Assembly (NCBI RefSeq): GCF_013404085.1
Contig: NZ_JABFHO010000001.1
Span: forward strand, 1,178,001-1,242,000
Length of the DNA stretch: 64,000 nucleotides
DNA from: Winogradskyella helgolandensis
Lineage (GTDB): Bacteria > Bacteroidota > Bacteroidia > Flavobacteriales > Flavobacteriaceae
Direction: 5' to 3'
Shown here: in pieces, positions 35,044-44,670 of the stretch
Position numbering within the stretch: position 1 is the stretch's first letter
Layout: each line of letters opens with the position of its first letter
Program-made: the position numbers and the translations under genes
The notes under the pieces: generated by a model
Database searches by the model: none
Told to the model about the DNA's origin: nothing
Seen by the model: the letters and a program-made list of their open reading frames with translations, nothing else

Positions 35044-37719
35044 TTAATCCGCAATATTAGGACTCAACCATTTTGTGGCTTCTTCATTCGAAATATCTCT
35101 ACGTTTACTATAATCTTCAACCTGATCTTCTTTTATTTTTCCTAATCCAAAATATTTAGCTTCAGGGTTTGCGAAATAATAACCACTTACACTGGCGGCT
35201 GGCCACATCGCTAAACTATCTGTGAGTTCAACTCCAATATTTTCTTTAACCTTTAAAAGGTTCCAAATAGTTTTCTTTTCTAAATGATCAGGACACGCAG
35301 GATAACCAGGTGCTGGTCTAATTCCTTTATAGTTCTCTTTAATTAAATCATCGTTAGTTAGGTTGTTGTCATTGGTGTAATTCCAATGGTTAATTCTAAC
35401 TTCTTTGTGTAAGTATTCTGCAAAAGCTTCGGCTAGTCTATCGGCTAATGCTTTAATCATAATCGAATTATAATCATCGTGCTCTGCTTCAAATTGAGCC
35501 GCTAATTCTGCGGTTCCAAATCCGGTTGACACACAAAAACAACCCATATAATCTTGTTTTCCTGTGGCTTTTGGTGCTATAAAATCGGATAAAGCGATGT
35601 TTGGCTTTCCTTCTGATTTTTTGGATTGTTGACGTAGTGTTAAAAATGTATCTACTATTTTACCAGAAGTATCCTTAATCTCAATATCATCATCATTAGT
35701 CGTATTGGCTTCAAACAAACCAAAAATGGCTTTTGCCTTTAAAAGCTTTTCATCAAAAATACGTTTCAATAATACTTTTGCATCGGCAAATAATTCTGTG
35801 GCTTGTTCTCCAACGACATTATCCGTTAAAATCGCTGGATATTTTCCATGTAAATCCCAACTTCTAAAAAATGGTGACCAATCAATGAAATCTTCAAGTT
35901 TTGTAATATCAAAATCTTCAATAACTTGAATCCCTAATTGTTTTGGTTTTACGATTTCAGAAGTATTCCAATCAATATTAAATTTGTTTTTTCTAGCTTC
36001 TTTTATCGTTAAGTATTCTTTTTTTCGGGTTCGTTTTAGGAATTGCTCTCGAAACAAATCGTACTCCTCACGAATCTGATTTTTATATATTTTGCTATCT
36101 TTTTTGAGTAAATCTCCAACGACAGTTACTGCTCTCGATGCATCATTGATATGAACAACAGTATTTGTGTAATGTGGTGCAATTTTAACAGCCGAATGTG
36201 CTCTAGAGGTTGTTGCTCCTCCAATAATAAGAGGGATTTTTACATTTTGTTTTTCAAGCTCTTTAGAAACATAAACCATTTCATCAAGGGATGGTGTAAT
36301 TAAACCGCTCAACCCAATAATATCTACCTTTTCTCTTATGGCCGTTTCAATTATTTTTTCTGGAGGAACCATAACACCTAGATCTACAATTTCGTAGTTA
36401 TTACAGCCCAAAACAACGCTTACTATATTCTTTCCAATATCATGCACATCACCTTTAACAGTTGCCATTAATATTTTACCTGCAAATTCTTGTTTCCCAT
36501 CTTTTTCGGCTTCAATAAATGGTTGAAGGTAAGCCACCGCCTTTTTCATTACTCGTGCCGATTTTACCACTTGAGGTAAAAACATTTTACCGCTTCCAAA
36601 TAAATCACCAACCACGTTCATACCAATCATTAAATGACCTTCTATAACATGAATTGGTTTTTCTGAAGCTAAACGTGCTTCTTCCACATCTTCAAGAATA
36701 AAAGCATCAATACCTTTAACTAAGGCATGTGTAATTCGTTCTTGTAAAGGATTACTTCTCCATTCTAATACCTTTTCTTCATGTTCTTTTTTCTGTCCTT
36801 TTAAGGATTCAGCAAAATCTAATAAACGCTCAGTGGCGTCATCACGTTTGTCAAACAAAACATCTTCTACGCGCTCTAATAAATCTTTGTCAATTTCATC
36901 ATAAATTTCTAACATTGTTGGGTTGACGATTCCCATATTCATTCCGTTTTTAATCGCATGATATAAAAAGGCAGAATGCATCGCTTCTCGCACAATATTA
37001 TTTCCTCTAAAAGAAAAAGAGACATTACTTACCCCTCCAGAAACGTTAGCATATGGTAAATTTTCACGAATCCATTTGGTCGCTTCAAAAAAGTCGAGTG
37101 CATTTCTGCGATGCTCGTCCATACCTGTAGCCACCGGGAAAATATTGGGATCAAAGATGATATCTTGAGCTGGGAATTTAAGTTCGTTTACCAAAATATG
37201 ATACGAACGTTTACAAATTTCGATCCTTCTATTGTAATTATCGGCTTGACCATCTTCATCAAAAGCCATCACGACTACAGCAGCTCCATAACGTTTAATG
37301 AGTTTTGCATGGTGTTTAAATTGGGCTTCACCTTCCTTTAAACTGATAGAATTTACTACACATTTTCCTTGAGCTACTTGTAAGCCAGCTTCTATGATTT
37401 CCCATTTAGAACTGTCTATCATTAAAGGGATTCGAGAAATATCGGGTTCTGAAGCAATCAAATTTAAAAAGGTCGTCATGGCATAAACACCATCCAACAT
37501 CCCTTCATCCATGTTAACGTCCAGAATTTGTGCGCCACCATCAACCTGATCTCTTGCTACTTCTAAAGCTTCATCGTATTTTTCTTCTTTTATAAGTCGA
37601 AGAAATTTTCGAGAACCAGTAACGTTTGTGCGTTCTCCAACGTTAATGAAGTTGCTTTCTGGTGTTATTACTAAGGGTTCTAAACCAGAAAGGGTAAGGT
37701 ATTTTTTTGTTTCAGTCAT
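35044..37719 (-). CDS. metH: Methionine synthase, folate/cobalamin/activation half of split MetH
   Basis: An 891-residue protein with three MetH modules in order: pterin-binding domain ([34 protein letters not shown]), cobalamin-binding domain with the B12 lower-ligand motif [11 protein letters not shown], and the SAM-dependent activation domain near the C-terminus ([16 protein letters not shown]). The homocysteine-binding module is missing here and is encoded as a separate gene just upstream (37747-38748). Together they transfer a methyl group from methyltetrahydrofolate via cobalamin to homocysteine. The gap between the two genes is 27 bp. Confidence 0.93.
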   Translation of the reverse strand: MTETKKYLTLSGLEPLVITPESNFINVGERTNVTGSRKFLRLIKEEKYDEALEVARDQVDGGAQILDVNMDEGMLDGVYAMTTFLNLIASEPDISRIPLMIDSSKWEIIEAGLQVAQGKCVVNSISLKEGEAQFKHHAKLIKRYGAAVVVMAFDEDGQADNYNRRIEICKRSYHILVNELKFPAQDIIFDPNIFPVATGMDEHRRNALDFFEATKWIRENLPYANVSGGVSNVSFSFRGNNIVREAMHSAFLYHAIKNGMNMGIVNPTMLEIYDEIDKDLLERVEDVLFDKRDDATERLLDFAESLKGQKKEHEEKVLEWRSNPLQERITHALVKGIDAFILEDVEEARLASEKPIHVIEGHLMIGMNVVGDLFGSGKMFLPQVVKSARVMKKAVAYLQPFIEAEKDGKQEFAGKILMATVKGDVHDIGKNIVSVVLGCNNYEIVDLGVMVPPEKIIETAIREKVDIIGLSGLITPSLDEMVYVSKELEKQNVKIPLIIGGATTSRAHSAVKIAPHYTNTVVHINDASRAVTVVGDLLKKDSKIYKNQIREEYDLFREQFLKRTRKKEYLTIKEARKNKFNIDWNTSEIVKPKQLGIQVIEDFDITKLEDFIDWSPFFRSWDLHGKYPAILTDNVVGEQATELFADAKVLLKRIFDEKLLKAKAIFGLFEANTTNDDDIEIKDTSGKIVDTFLTLRQQSKKSEGKPNIALSDFIAPKATGKQDYMGCFCVSTGFGTAELAAQFEAEHDDYNSIMIKALADRLAEAFAEYLHKEVRINHWNYTNDNNLTNDDLIKENYKGIRPAPGYPACPDHLEKKTIWNLLKVKENIGVELTDSLAMWPAASVSGYYFANPEAKYFGLGKIKEDQVEDYSKRRDISNEEATKWLSPNIAD

Positions 37720-37738
37720 GTCAGTCTTTTAAAAGTAG

Positions 37739-37754
37739 ATTCCTGGTTATGCAG
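37739..37754. repeat. Degenerate palindromic repeat (ATTCCTGG / GCAGAAAT)
   Basis: An imperfect copy of the ATTCCTGC-loop-GCAGGAAT unit, followed by the same GACA, lying in the short gap between the two metH genes and reaching into the end of metH1. Confidence 0.5.
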
Positions 37755-38748
37755 AAATGACAATTTTTCTTGGTTCGTAGTTTTTGGCAGCTTCAGCAAT
37801 TGCTTTTATATGGTCAGGACTCGTACCGCAGCAACCACCAATTATATTTATTAATCCATCTTTTAAATAGTCTTCAATATATTGTTGCATTTGCTTAGGC
37901 GATTCTTCATATTCTCCAAAGGCATTTGGTAAACCTGCGTTAGGATGGGCCGAAGTGAAAAATTCCGTTTCGTTAGAAAGTCTTTGCAAATAAGGTTTTA
38001 ATTGTTGCGCACCAAGTGCACAATTAAATCCAACACTCAATAATGGAATATGTGAAATTGAAGTTAAAAAGGCTTCGACCGTTTGCCCGGATAATGTTCT
38101 ACCAGAAGCATCTGTTATGGTTCCTGAAACCATTATTGGAATATCAATATGGCGTTCTTCTTTTACTTCTTCAATGGCGAATAAAGCTGCTTTTGCATTT
38201 AATGTATCAAAAATAGTTTCGACTAAAAGCATATCAACACCACCGTCAATTAAGGCTTCAACTTGTTGTTTGTACGCAATTCTTAATTCATTAAATGTAA
38301 TCGCTCTGTATTCTGGTCGATTCACATCTGGTGATAAACTCGCTGTTTTGTTTGTAGGGCCAATACTTCCTGCAACAAAACGCGGTTTTTCGGGATTTTC
38401 TTTTGTGAATTTGTCAGCGACTTGTTTTGCGATTTTAGCCGATTCAAAATTCAACTCATATACTAAATCTTCCATGTCATAATCTGCCATAGCAATTGTA
38501 GTCCCGGAAAAGGTGTTGGTTTCTACGATATCTGCGCCAGCTTCGAAATATTTTGCATGAATTTCTGCAATAGCTTCAGGTTGTGTAAGTGATAGTAAAT
38601 CGTTATTTCCTTGTAAAGGTGATGGGTAATCTTTAAAACGTTCGCCTCTAAAATCTTCTTCTTGAAAATTATATTGCTGAAGCATGGTTCCCATAGCTCC
38701 GTCGAGAACCAAGATTCGTTTTTGTAATTCATCTGTTATTGTGCTCAT
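37747..38748 (-). CDS. metH: Methionine synthase, homocysteine-binding half of split MetH
   Basis: A 333-residue homocysteine S-methyltransferase domain corresponding to the first module of MetH. The zinc ligands are visible as Cys in VGFNCALGAQQ and the CysCys pair in GGCCGTSPDH. The N-terminal LVLDGAMGTMLQQY and DIVETNTFSGT are typical. The ATG at 38748 is preferred because homologous proteins begin close to the ILVLDGAMGT motif; an upstream ATG at 38772 adds eight unrelated residues. It functions with the second half encoded immediately downstream. Confidence 0.92.
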   Translation of the reverse strand: MSTITDELQKRILVLDGAMGTMLQQYNFQEEDFRGERFKDYPSPLQGNNDLLSLTQPEAIAEIHAKYFEAGADIVETNTFSGTTIAMADYDMEDLVYELNFESAKIAKQVADKFTKENPEKPRFVAGSIGPTNKTASLSPDVNRPEYRAITFNELRIAYKQQVEALIDGGVDMLLVETIFDTLNAKAALFAIEEVKEERHIDIPIMVSGTITDASGRTLSGQTVEAFLTSISHIPLLSVGFNCALGAQQLKPYLQRLSNETEFFTSAHPNAGLPNAFGEYEESPKQMQQYIEDYLKDGLINIIGGCCGTSPDHIKAIAEAAKNYEPRKIVISA

Positions 38749-38808
38749 AATATGTGTGTGTTCTCGATACAACTTTATTCCGATGGCATAAAATCACTCG
38801 AACTAACC

Positions 38809-39978
38809 TTAGTTTTCTAAAGCTTGTTTTAAATCGTTAATAATATCTTCTGGATGTTCTAAACCAACAGATACTCTTATTAATCCTGAAGTTATACCTG
38901 TTTCTAAACGGACATCTTCTGGTATTTTTGCATGTGTTGTAGATGCAGGATGTGTTACAATACTTCGTGTATCACCTAAATTTGCTGAAAGTGATAAGAG
39001 TTGAATTGCATTAAGAAATTTACGACCTGCTTCAATACCTCCTTTTATTTCAAAAGCAACGATACTTCCACCTGCTTTCATTTGTTTTTTTGCTAAGTCG
39101 TATTGTGGGTGCGATTTTAAAAATGGATATTTTACAAAATTCACATTGTCGTGAGATTCTAAAAAGGTAGCAACTTTTAATGCATTATCGCAATGTCTGT
39201 CCACTCTTACAGGTAATGTTTCTAAACTCTTTGAAAGAACCCAAGCATTAAAAGGAGATAAAGCTGGACCAGTATTTCTCGAAAATAAATATATTTTTTG
39301 AATTAAATCAGAGCTGCCAACCGTTACACCACCTAACACTCTACCTTGTCCATCTATTAATTTGGTAGCAGAATGAATTACTAAATGCGCACCAAATTTT
39401 ATGGGTTGTTGTAAATAAGGGGTTGCAAAACAATTATCTACAATAAAAATGAGATTATGTTTTTTGGCAATATCACCTAAGCGTTGTAAATCTAAAATAT
39501 CTACAGCAGGATTCGTTGGGCTCTCTGCATAAATAACTTTAGTATTGGGTTGAATTAGACTTTCGATTTTATCTAATTCATCAATTTTAAAATAACTATT
39601 TGAAATATTCCACTTTGGTAATATATTATTAAATAGGGTTTGAGTTGATCCAAAAATACTTCGACAAGAAAGGATATGGTCATCTGTATCAAGTAAAGCA
39701 GCAAAAGTTGAAAACACAGCGGACATACCTGAAGCAAAGGCATAACCACGTTCTGCACCTTCCATTAAACAGATTTTATCTACAAATTCTGATGAATTAG
39801 GATTAGAATAACGACTGTAAATATTACGTTGTTTTTCATCAGCAAAAGAAGCACGCATGTCTTCGGCATCTTCAAAAACATAACTCGATGTTAGATACAA
39901 AGGATTAGAATGCTCTAAAAATTGTGAGCGCTCTATTTGTGTGCGTATGGCTTGTGTTTCAATATGTTTTGAACTCAT
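38809..39978 (-). CDS. metZ: O-acylhomoserine sulfhydrylase (MetZ type)
   Basis: A 389-residue PLP enzyme of the Cys/Met metabolism family. The PLP lysine lies in VIHSATKLIDGQGRVLGG (around residue 207), with YSRYSNPNSSEF, AFASGMSAVFS and YAESPTNP also typical. It forms homocysteine from an activated homoserine and sulfide, feeding MetH. O-succinylhomoserine specificity (MetZ) is the likely annotation, but cystathionine synthase or lyase relatives are similar. It is first in the operon and sits behind the SAM-I riboswitch. Confidence 0.87.
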   Translation of the reverse strand: MSSKHIETQAIRTQIERSQFLEHSNPLYLTSSYVFEDAEDMRASFADEKQRNIYSRYSNPNSSEFVDKICLMEGAERGYAFASGMSAVFSTFAALLDTDDHILSCRSIFGSTQTLFNNILPKWNISNSYFKIDELDKIESLIQPNTKVIYAESPTNPAVDILDLQRLGDIAKKHNLIFIVDNCFATPYLQQPIKFGAHLVIHSATKLIDGQGRVLGGVTVGSSDLIQKIYLFSRNTGPALSPFNAWVLSKSLETLPVRVDRHCDNALKVATFLESHDNVNFVKYPFLKSHPQYDLAKKQMKAGGSIVAFEIKGGIEAGRKFLNAIQLLSLSANLGDTRSIVTHPASTTHAKIPEDVRLETGITSGLIRVSVGLEHPEDIINDLKQALEN

Positions 39979-39999
39979 TTTCTAATCTTTAAATAAATC

Positions 40000-40027
40000 A
40001 AAAAAACTAAATACGTCTTAGACGTAT
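40000..40027 (-). terminator. Terminator of the SAM riboswitch expression platform
   Basis: On the minus strand, ATACGTCT and AGACGTAT form an 8-bp stem, followed by TTTAG and a run of seven T. It lies between the riboswitch aptamer and metZ, so ligand-bound RNA would stop here. Confidence 0.75.
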
Positions 40028-40078
40028 GTATAGAAAATGTTATAAAGAAGTTTAATTACAGCTTTGTAATTATGTTGG

Positions 40079-40198
40079 GTTATCTATCCAATTGTGCGAT
40101 AAATGAATCGACAATTACGTAGAAGTTAGCACCTTCTTAATAAGTTTAAGGGTTGCTAAGGTTTCAAAGGGTCTAATCCCTCCACCTTTCTTGATAAC
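40079..40198 (-). ncRNA. SAM-I (S-box) riboswitch upstream of metZ
   Basis: The minus-strand RNA shows the S-box core in order: GTTATCAAGAAAGGTGGAGG, then GATTAGACCC, TTTGAAACC, TTAGCAACC and AAGGTGCTAA. It closes with GATAAC, which pairs with the 5' GTTATC to make P1. SAM-I riboswitches shut off methionine genes when S-adenosylmethionine is abundant; the downstream metZ-metH-metF operon fits exactly. Confidence 0.92.
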
Positions 40199-40306
40199 AT
40201 TTCAATACGTTATTTGAACTTTGAATGGTACAATATTCCGAAAGAAAATAGGATTACACAAATTTTATTCACTTTATTTTAATCAAGACATATTGCATTT
40301 TAATTG

Positions 40307-40314
40307 TAACTTTG
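40307..40314 (+). promoter_or_regulatory. -7 element for the HupE-like gene
   Basis: TAACTTTG matches TAnnTTTG, 22 bp before the ATG at 40336. The -33 element at the expected spacing is unclear. Confidence 0.45.
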
Positions 40315-40335
40315 ATTTACCCAAACAAAATTATT

Positions 40336-40926
40336 ATGTTAGAAAATTTCTGGTTTAATGTGCAATACGGCATGAACCATGTTTTAGATATTAATGGATA
40401 TGACCATGTCCTTTTTTTAATGGTATTGGCTGTGCCTTACGTTTTTAATGACTGGAAACGAGTACTAGTTTTAGTGACCACATTTACTTTAGGTCATACG
40501 CTTTCATTGGTGTTGGCAGCTTATGGTATTGTGAGTATTAATGGTGTGTTAGTGGAGTTTTTAATTCCGGTTACTATTTTAATCATGGCACTTTATAACG
40601 TCTTTACTGCAGGTAAAAAATCAAAAACGGGCAAGATTAGTTTGTTGTTTTTTACCACTTTGTTTTTCGGAATCATACATGGTTTAGGGTTTGCAAGAGA
40701 ATTTAAAATGTTTTCGGGTCAATCGGAAAATAAACTAGAACTTCTTGTAGAATTTGCATTAGGGATTGAACTTGCCCAAGTCATCATTGTTTTTATTGTT
40801 TTATTTTTAGGGTTTTTATGCCAAACAGTCTTTAGATTTTCGCGTCGCGACTGGGTAATGGTAATATCTGCTATTGTAGTAGGACTTGTAATTCCGATGA
40901 TAATAGAGAGCGATTTTCTAAAATAA
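40336..40926 (+). CDS. HupE/UreJ-like membrane protein
   Basis: A 196-residue protein with about six membrane helices. The first part, NVQYGMNHVLDINGYDHVLFLMVLAVPYVF, and the conserved TLGHTLSLVLA and GIIHGLGFA motifs with histidines match the HupE/UreJ-2 family. Related proteins have been linked to nickel or cobalt permease activity, but the function here is not established. The ATG at 40336 is chosen because the frame upstream starts only at a TTG that is part of the -7 element. It appears to be a single gene. Confidence 0.75.
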   Translation: MLENFWFNVQYGMNHVLDINGYDHVLFLMVLAVPYVFNDWKRVLVLVTTFTLGHTLSLVLAAYGIVSINGVLVEFLIPVTILIMALYNVFTAGKKSKTGKISLLFFTTLFFGIIHGLGFAREFKMFSGQSENKLELLVEFALGIELAQVIIVFIVLFLGFLCQTVFRFSRRDWVMVISAIVVGLVIPMIIESDFLK

Positions 40927-41006
40927 ACCAAAAAAGTTTGGTAAAACTTTAACGAGAAGTAAATGGCTTATAAAATACTATCCGTTTATCTTCGTTACTA
41001 ACATGG

Positions 41007-41014
41007 TACGTTTG
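41007..41014 (+). promoter_or_regulatory. -7 element for the dCMP deaminase gene
   Basis: TACGTTTG matches TAnnTTTG and lies 17 bp upstream of the start codon. It probably drives the deaminase and the protease gene that follows 2 bp after it. Confidence 0.45.
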
Positions 41015-41031
41015 TATAACACTAATTATTA

Positions 41032-41484
41032 ATGCCAAAGACAAAACAATTACGTTACGATAAAGCCTATTTACGAATAGCAAAAGAATGGGGCAAATTG
41101 TCTCATTGTAAGCGTAAACAGGTAGGAGCCCTTATTGTTAAAGATAGAATGATAATTTCGGATGGTTACAATGGTACACCAACTGGTTTTGAAAATTATT
41201 GCGAAGACGATGAAGGTTATACTAAATGGTATGTGCTACATGCCGAAGCCAATGCGATTTTAAAAGTAGCATCATCCACACAATCTTGCCAAGGAGCAAC
41301 ATTATATATTACACTTTCACCTTGCAAAGAATGTAGTAAATTAATTCATCAAGCAGGAATTGTACGTGTTGTTTATCATCAAGATTATAAGGATTGTTCA
41401 GGAATTGACTTTCTTAAAAAAGCAGGTATCGAATTAGAACTTATTGAAGATTTAAGAGAAGATTCTTGTTTTCACGAGAAATAA
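41032..41484 (+). CDS. dCMP deaminase family protein
   Basis: A 150-residue zinc deaminase of the CMP/dCMP type. The zinc and catalytic residues are intact: HAEANAIL (His and catalytic Glu) and PCKEC (two Cys). The N-terminal region GALIVKDRMIISDGYNGTPTGFENYCED fits dCMP deaminase (ComEB-like), which makes dUMP for thymidylate synthesis. The S41 protease gene starts 2 bp after its stop, suggesting one transcript. Confidence 0.88.
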   Translation: MPKTKQLRYDKAYLRIAKEWGKLSHCKRKQVGALIVKDRMIISDGYNGTPTGFENYCEDDEGYTKWYVLHAEANAILKVASSTQSCQGATLYITLSPCKECSKLIHQAGIVRVVYHQDYKDCSGIDFLKKAGIELELIEDLREDSCFHEK

Positions 41485-41486
41485 AT

Positions 41487-43097
41487 ATGGCAACAAAAAA
41501 TAAATACATACCTCTTATTATCGGTGTTGCAATTGCAGCGGGAGTTATTATAGGTGGGAAAATGAATTTTTCTGATACGTCAGATAATCTTTTTTCTACA
41601 AATAGTAAGAAAGATAAACTCAATCGGTTAATAGATTATATAGATTACGAGTACGTAGAAGAAGTGAATACAGACAGTATTGTAGATGTTACTGTCAATG
41701 GTATTTTACATAATTTAGATCCGCATTCAACTTATATTCCTAAAGAAGATTTAGAGCGAATCACAGAAAACATGAAAGGTGATTTTGTAGGTATTGGTAT
41801 TAACTTTTACCCTTACAGAGATACTATTGCAGTAATTAGACCTACCGAATATGGTCCAAGTGAGCGTGCAGGTATAATGAGTGGAGACCGTATTCTGTTA
41901 GCAGATGGAGATACACTTTATGGACCTAATGTTTCTAGTGATTTCATAAGTGAGAAATTAAAAGGTGATAAAAACAGTAATGTTAAACTTACGGTATTTA
42001 GAAAAGGTGAGGATGAGCTGTTAGAGTTTGATGTCAAACGAAAAGCTATTCCAATAAAAAGTGTAGAGGCTGCTTATATGCTTACTGATGACTTGGGATA
42101 TATGAAAATGAATCGTTTTGCAGAATCTACTTTTAAGGAGTTTAAGTTGGCACTCAACGAGTTGAAAGATCTTGGCGCTACTAAATTAGCTTTAGACTTA
42201 AGGGATAATCCAGGTGGATTCTTAGGTATAGCAGAACAAATTGCAGATGAGTTTTTAGAAGATGGTAAACTCATATTGTTTACCAAAGATAAAAGAGGCA
42301 AGGAAGAGCATATTTACGCTACTAAAAGAGGCGATTTTGAGGTAGGTGATCTTTACATTCTTATCAATGAAAACTCAGCGTCGGCAAGTGAAGTTATAGC
42401 AGGTGCATTACAAGATAATGATAAAGGCATTATTGTAGGAAGACGCTCTTATGGAAAAGGTTTAGTACAACGCGAAATGGCATTAGGTGATGGTAGTGCT
42501 GTGCGATTAACCGTATCTAGATATTACACACCAACAGGTCGTTCTATTCAAAAACCATATACGAATGGTGATACTGAAAGTTATTACAATGATTATTATA
42601 AGCGCTTAAGGACAGGAGAATTAGCGCATGAAGAAAGTATAAAAGTAGATGACTCTTTAAAATATACAACACCAAAAGGAAAAGTAGTTTACGGAGGTGG
42701 AGGTATTATTCCGGATATATTTGTACCCATAGATCGTTTATTTGATAATGAAACCATCAATTATTTAAGACGACGAGGGCATTTTGGATATTTCGTTTTT
42801 GAAGAATTAGATAAAGATCGTACATTATATGAAGGTGTTTCTAAGTACGATTTTATTAATAATTTTGAAGTAAGTGATGATATTGTTATGAGTTTTCAAG
42901 ATTATGTTAATCAAAGAGAACGTACCAATATTTCTTTTGTAGCTTATAATGCAGAAATAAGACGACTGATAAAAGCAACTTTAGCACGACAATTATTTGA
43001 TGATAATGCGTTCGAAGAAATCCTAAATAAGGAAGATATTATGGTGCAAGAAGTGATACTTTTAAGTACTGATTATCCTAATATTAAGCAGCAATAA
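41487..43097 (+). CDS. S41-family C-terminal processing protease
   Basis: A 536-residue periplasmic peptidase with one N-terminal membrane anchor (IPLIIGVAIAAGVIIGG). A PDZ domain is at about residues 90-180 (FVGIGINFYPY ... SGDRILLADGD), followed by the S41 core. The catalytic Ser lies in NSASASEVIAG (around 297-300) and Lys324 in SYGKGLVQ, the CtpA dyad. The ATG at 41487 is chosen over a TTG at 41466, which would overlap the deaminase gene. Substrates of CtpA-type proteases are usually envelope or lipoproteins; none is evident here. It converges with the flavoprotein gene. Confidence 0.9.
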   Translation: MATKNKYIPLIIGVAIAAGVIIGGKMNFSDTSDNLFSTNSKKDKLNRLIDYIDYEYVEEVNTDSIVDVTVNGILHNLDPHSTYIPKEDLERITENMKGDFVGIGINFYPYRDTIAVIRPTEYGPSERAGIMSGDRILLADGDTLYGPNVSSDFISEKLKGDKNSNVKLTVFRKGEDELLEFDVKRKAIPIKSVEAAYMLTDDLGYMKMNRFAESTFKEFKLALNELKDLGATKLALDLRDNPGGFLGIAEQIADEFLEDGKLILFTKDKRGKEEHIYATKRGDFEVGDLYILINENSASASEVIAGALQDNDKGIIVGRRSYGKGLVQREMALGDGSAVRLTVSRYYTPTGRSIQKPYTNGDTESYYNDYYKRLRTGELAHEESIKVDDSLKYTTPKGKVVYGGGGIIPDIFVPIDRLFDNETINYLRRRGHFGYFVFEELDKDRTLYEGVSKYDFINNFEVSDDIVMSFQDYVNQRERTNISFVAYNAEIRRLIKATLARQLFDDNAFEEILNKEDIMVQEVILLSTDYPNIKQQ

Positions 43098-43101
43098 CCT
43101 T

Positions 43102-43707
43102 TTAAACTTTATCGTGAATTTTAGTTTGTTTGCCATCATTCCAAAGTGTTAAAATATCTGTGGCTACATGTGATCCGCTACCACAAGCCATAGCAAACTG
43201 ACTTCGCCAACCTGCTAAAGTACCAGCAACATAAAGATTTTTTTCAACAAGATGATCGGTGTTTTTTAACCAGATTCTATCTTTTGCTATGGCTGCCCTT
43301 GGGTGTGGTTCAATGTAATTTTCTAGCCCTTTTATGGTTATAAAACTAGTATACCCAACAGCAATAACTACAATTTTGGAATTATAAGTATTCGAATTGG
43401 TTGTAATAATAAAGTGGTCACCATTTTTTTCAATGGAGCTAACTTTTTCATTTTCAATTTGGGTAATATGAGGATAAAGATCTGTTAATTGTGTTATGCC
43501 TTCGGTTAGAATTTCAGAGCCTAAAGTGCCAGGTTGTAAACCTAAAACATTATTAAATAAGGCATTTTGAAGATGTGATGTTTTTTGGTGCGTTATAATG
43601 CCAATAGTTTTGTTTTCTGCAAACGGTTTGTTTTTAGCCGAACCTAAAACTAAAGCGCAGGATAAACCAGCAGCTCCACCACCAATAATTAAAGCATCAA
43701 AATTCAT
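43102..43707 (-). CDS. Short FAD-dependent thioredoxin-reductase-like oxidoreductase
   Basis: A 201-residue flavoprotein. The FAD-binding GGGAAGLSCALVLG is at the N-terminus and the terminal segment NLYVAGTLAGWRSQFAMACGSGSHVATDIL contacts FAD in related enzymes. The NADPH domain and redox CxxC of thioredoxin reductases (about 310 residues) are absent, so this is a reduced single-domain form. Its substrate is unknown. Its ATG overlaps the stop of the upstream small membrane gene (TAATG), implying coupled translation. Confidence 0.75.
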   Translation of the reverse strand: MNFDALIIGGGAAGLSCALVLGSAKNKPFAENKTIGIITHQKTSHLQNALFNNVLGLQPGTLGSEILTEGITQLTDLYPHITQIENEKVSSIEKNGDHFIITTNSNTYNSKIVVIAVGYTSFITIKGLENYIEPHPRAAIAKDRIWLKNTDHLVEKNLYVAGTLAGWRSQFAMACGSGSHVATDILTLWNDGKQTKIHDKV

Positions 43708-43907
43708 TAGCGACGTTTACTTAATTTTTCAATCTTTTTTGAAATTCGAAGGATTTGCAATAAAACCAATGCACAAAGTGCAGCTACAATTGTAATTAAT
43801 GCGGTTTGACTTTCTCCTTCAAACAGTGCCTCAAAATTTAACTTTGTCGTATTAAAAATGATAAGCGCTAATGCAATGACTGATAGAATAAGTGTAAATA
43901 CTTTCAT
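43707..43907 (-). CDS. Small membrane protein (66 aa), unknown function
   Basis: A 66-residue protein with two hydrophobic segments (FTLILSVIALALIIF and ALITIVAALCALVLLQIL) and a basic tail (RISKKIEKLSKRR). The ATG at 43907 is preferred; the longer frame overlaps the marC gene. It lies 10 bp after marC and its stop overlaps the start of the flavoprotein gene by one base, so the three genes form an operon. Confidence 0.7.
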   Translation of the reverse strand: MKVFTLILSVIALALIIFNTTKLNFEALFEGESQTALITIVAALCALVLLQILRISKKIEKLSKRR

Positions 43908-43917
43908 GTTTAAAAAT

Positions 43918-44499
43918 TTAAGCCAGTAAAGCTTTAATGTTATGCGCAAATAATTTTACTGCGATGGCTAACAAAATTACACCAAATATTTTTCTTATAA
44001 TGTTAATTCCGTTCGCACCTATGATGCGTTCAATTTTTGAAGACGTTTTTAATACAATATAAATTACAACTACGTTACTAATTACTGCAACAATAATGTT
44101 TTCAATAGCAAATTCTGCACGTAACGATAATAAGGTTGTTAATGTTCCTGGTCCTGCCATAAGCGGAAATGCCAATGGAAAAACTGAAGCAGTGACAGCA
44201 CTATGTTCATCATCTTTATAAAGCGTAATGCCCAAAACCATTTCTAAGGCAATAAAGAATATAACAAATGCACCTGCCACAGCAAATGAGTTAACGTCGA
44301 TACCAATTAGGCTTAATAGGCTTTTTCCAACAAACAGAAAAATAACCATTATAACACCAGCTATTATAGATGCTTTTCCGCTTTGTATATGGCCAACTTT
44401 TTTACGAAGATCTATAATGATTGGAATATTTCCGATGATGTCAATAACCGCAAAAAGGATCATGAAAGCTGTGAATATTTCTTTAAAATTAAGTTGCAT
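43918..44499 (-). CDS. marC: MarC-family integral membrane protein
   Basis: A 193-residue protein with six predicted helices and the MarC/UPF0056 pattern: FAVIDIIGNIPIIIDL near the N-terminus, AGAFVIFFIALEMVLGI, and FPLAFPLMAGPGTLTTLLSL. Despite its name the family has no established transport role. It leads the minus-strand operon with the small membrane protein and flavoprotein. Confidence 0.87.
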   Translation of the reverse strand: MQLNFKEIFTAFMILFAVIDIIGNIPIIIDLRKKVGHIQSGKASIIAGVIMVIFLFVGKSLLSLIGIDVNSFAVAGAFVIFFIALEMVLGITLYKDDEHSAVTASVFPLAFPLMAGPGTLTTLLSLRAEFAIENIIVAVISNVVVIYIVLKTSSKIERIIGANGINIIRKIFGVILLAIAVKLFAHNIKALLA

Positions 44500-44658
44500 T
44501 TTTTTAGTGTTTTAAAACTTTTATAAAATTGAAAATTTAACCGTAAGTAATTATAATATAGCCTGTTAATGGTTAAATTGCATTAGTGTTTTTGAAATTT
44601 TTTGCAAAGGTGCGATATTATTAAAGATTTTCAATAGAAAATTGCGGTTAAGTTTAAG

Positions 44659-44666
44659 TATTTTTG
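44659..44666 (+). promoter_or_regulatory. -7 element abutting the DUF3109 start codon
   Basis: TATTTTTG matches TAnnTTTG and ends only 4 bp before the ATG at 44671. Transcription from it would begin at or next to the start codon. Confidence 0.4.
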
Positions 44667-44670
44667 CGGC

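Noticed and set aside
37925..37934. TGGTAAACC-like sequence resembling the operator box
   Set aside because: It is a single imperfect match inside the metH1 coding sequence with no partner box and no promoter.
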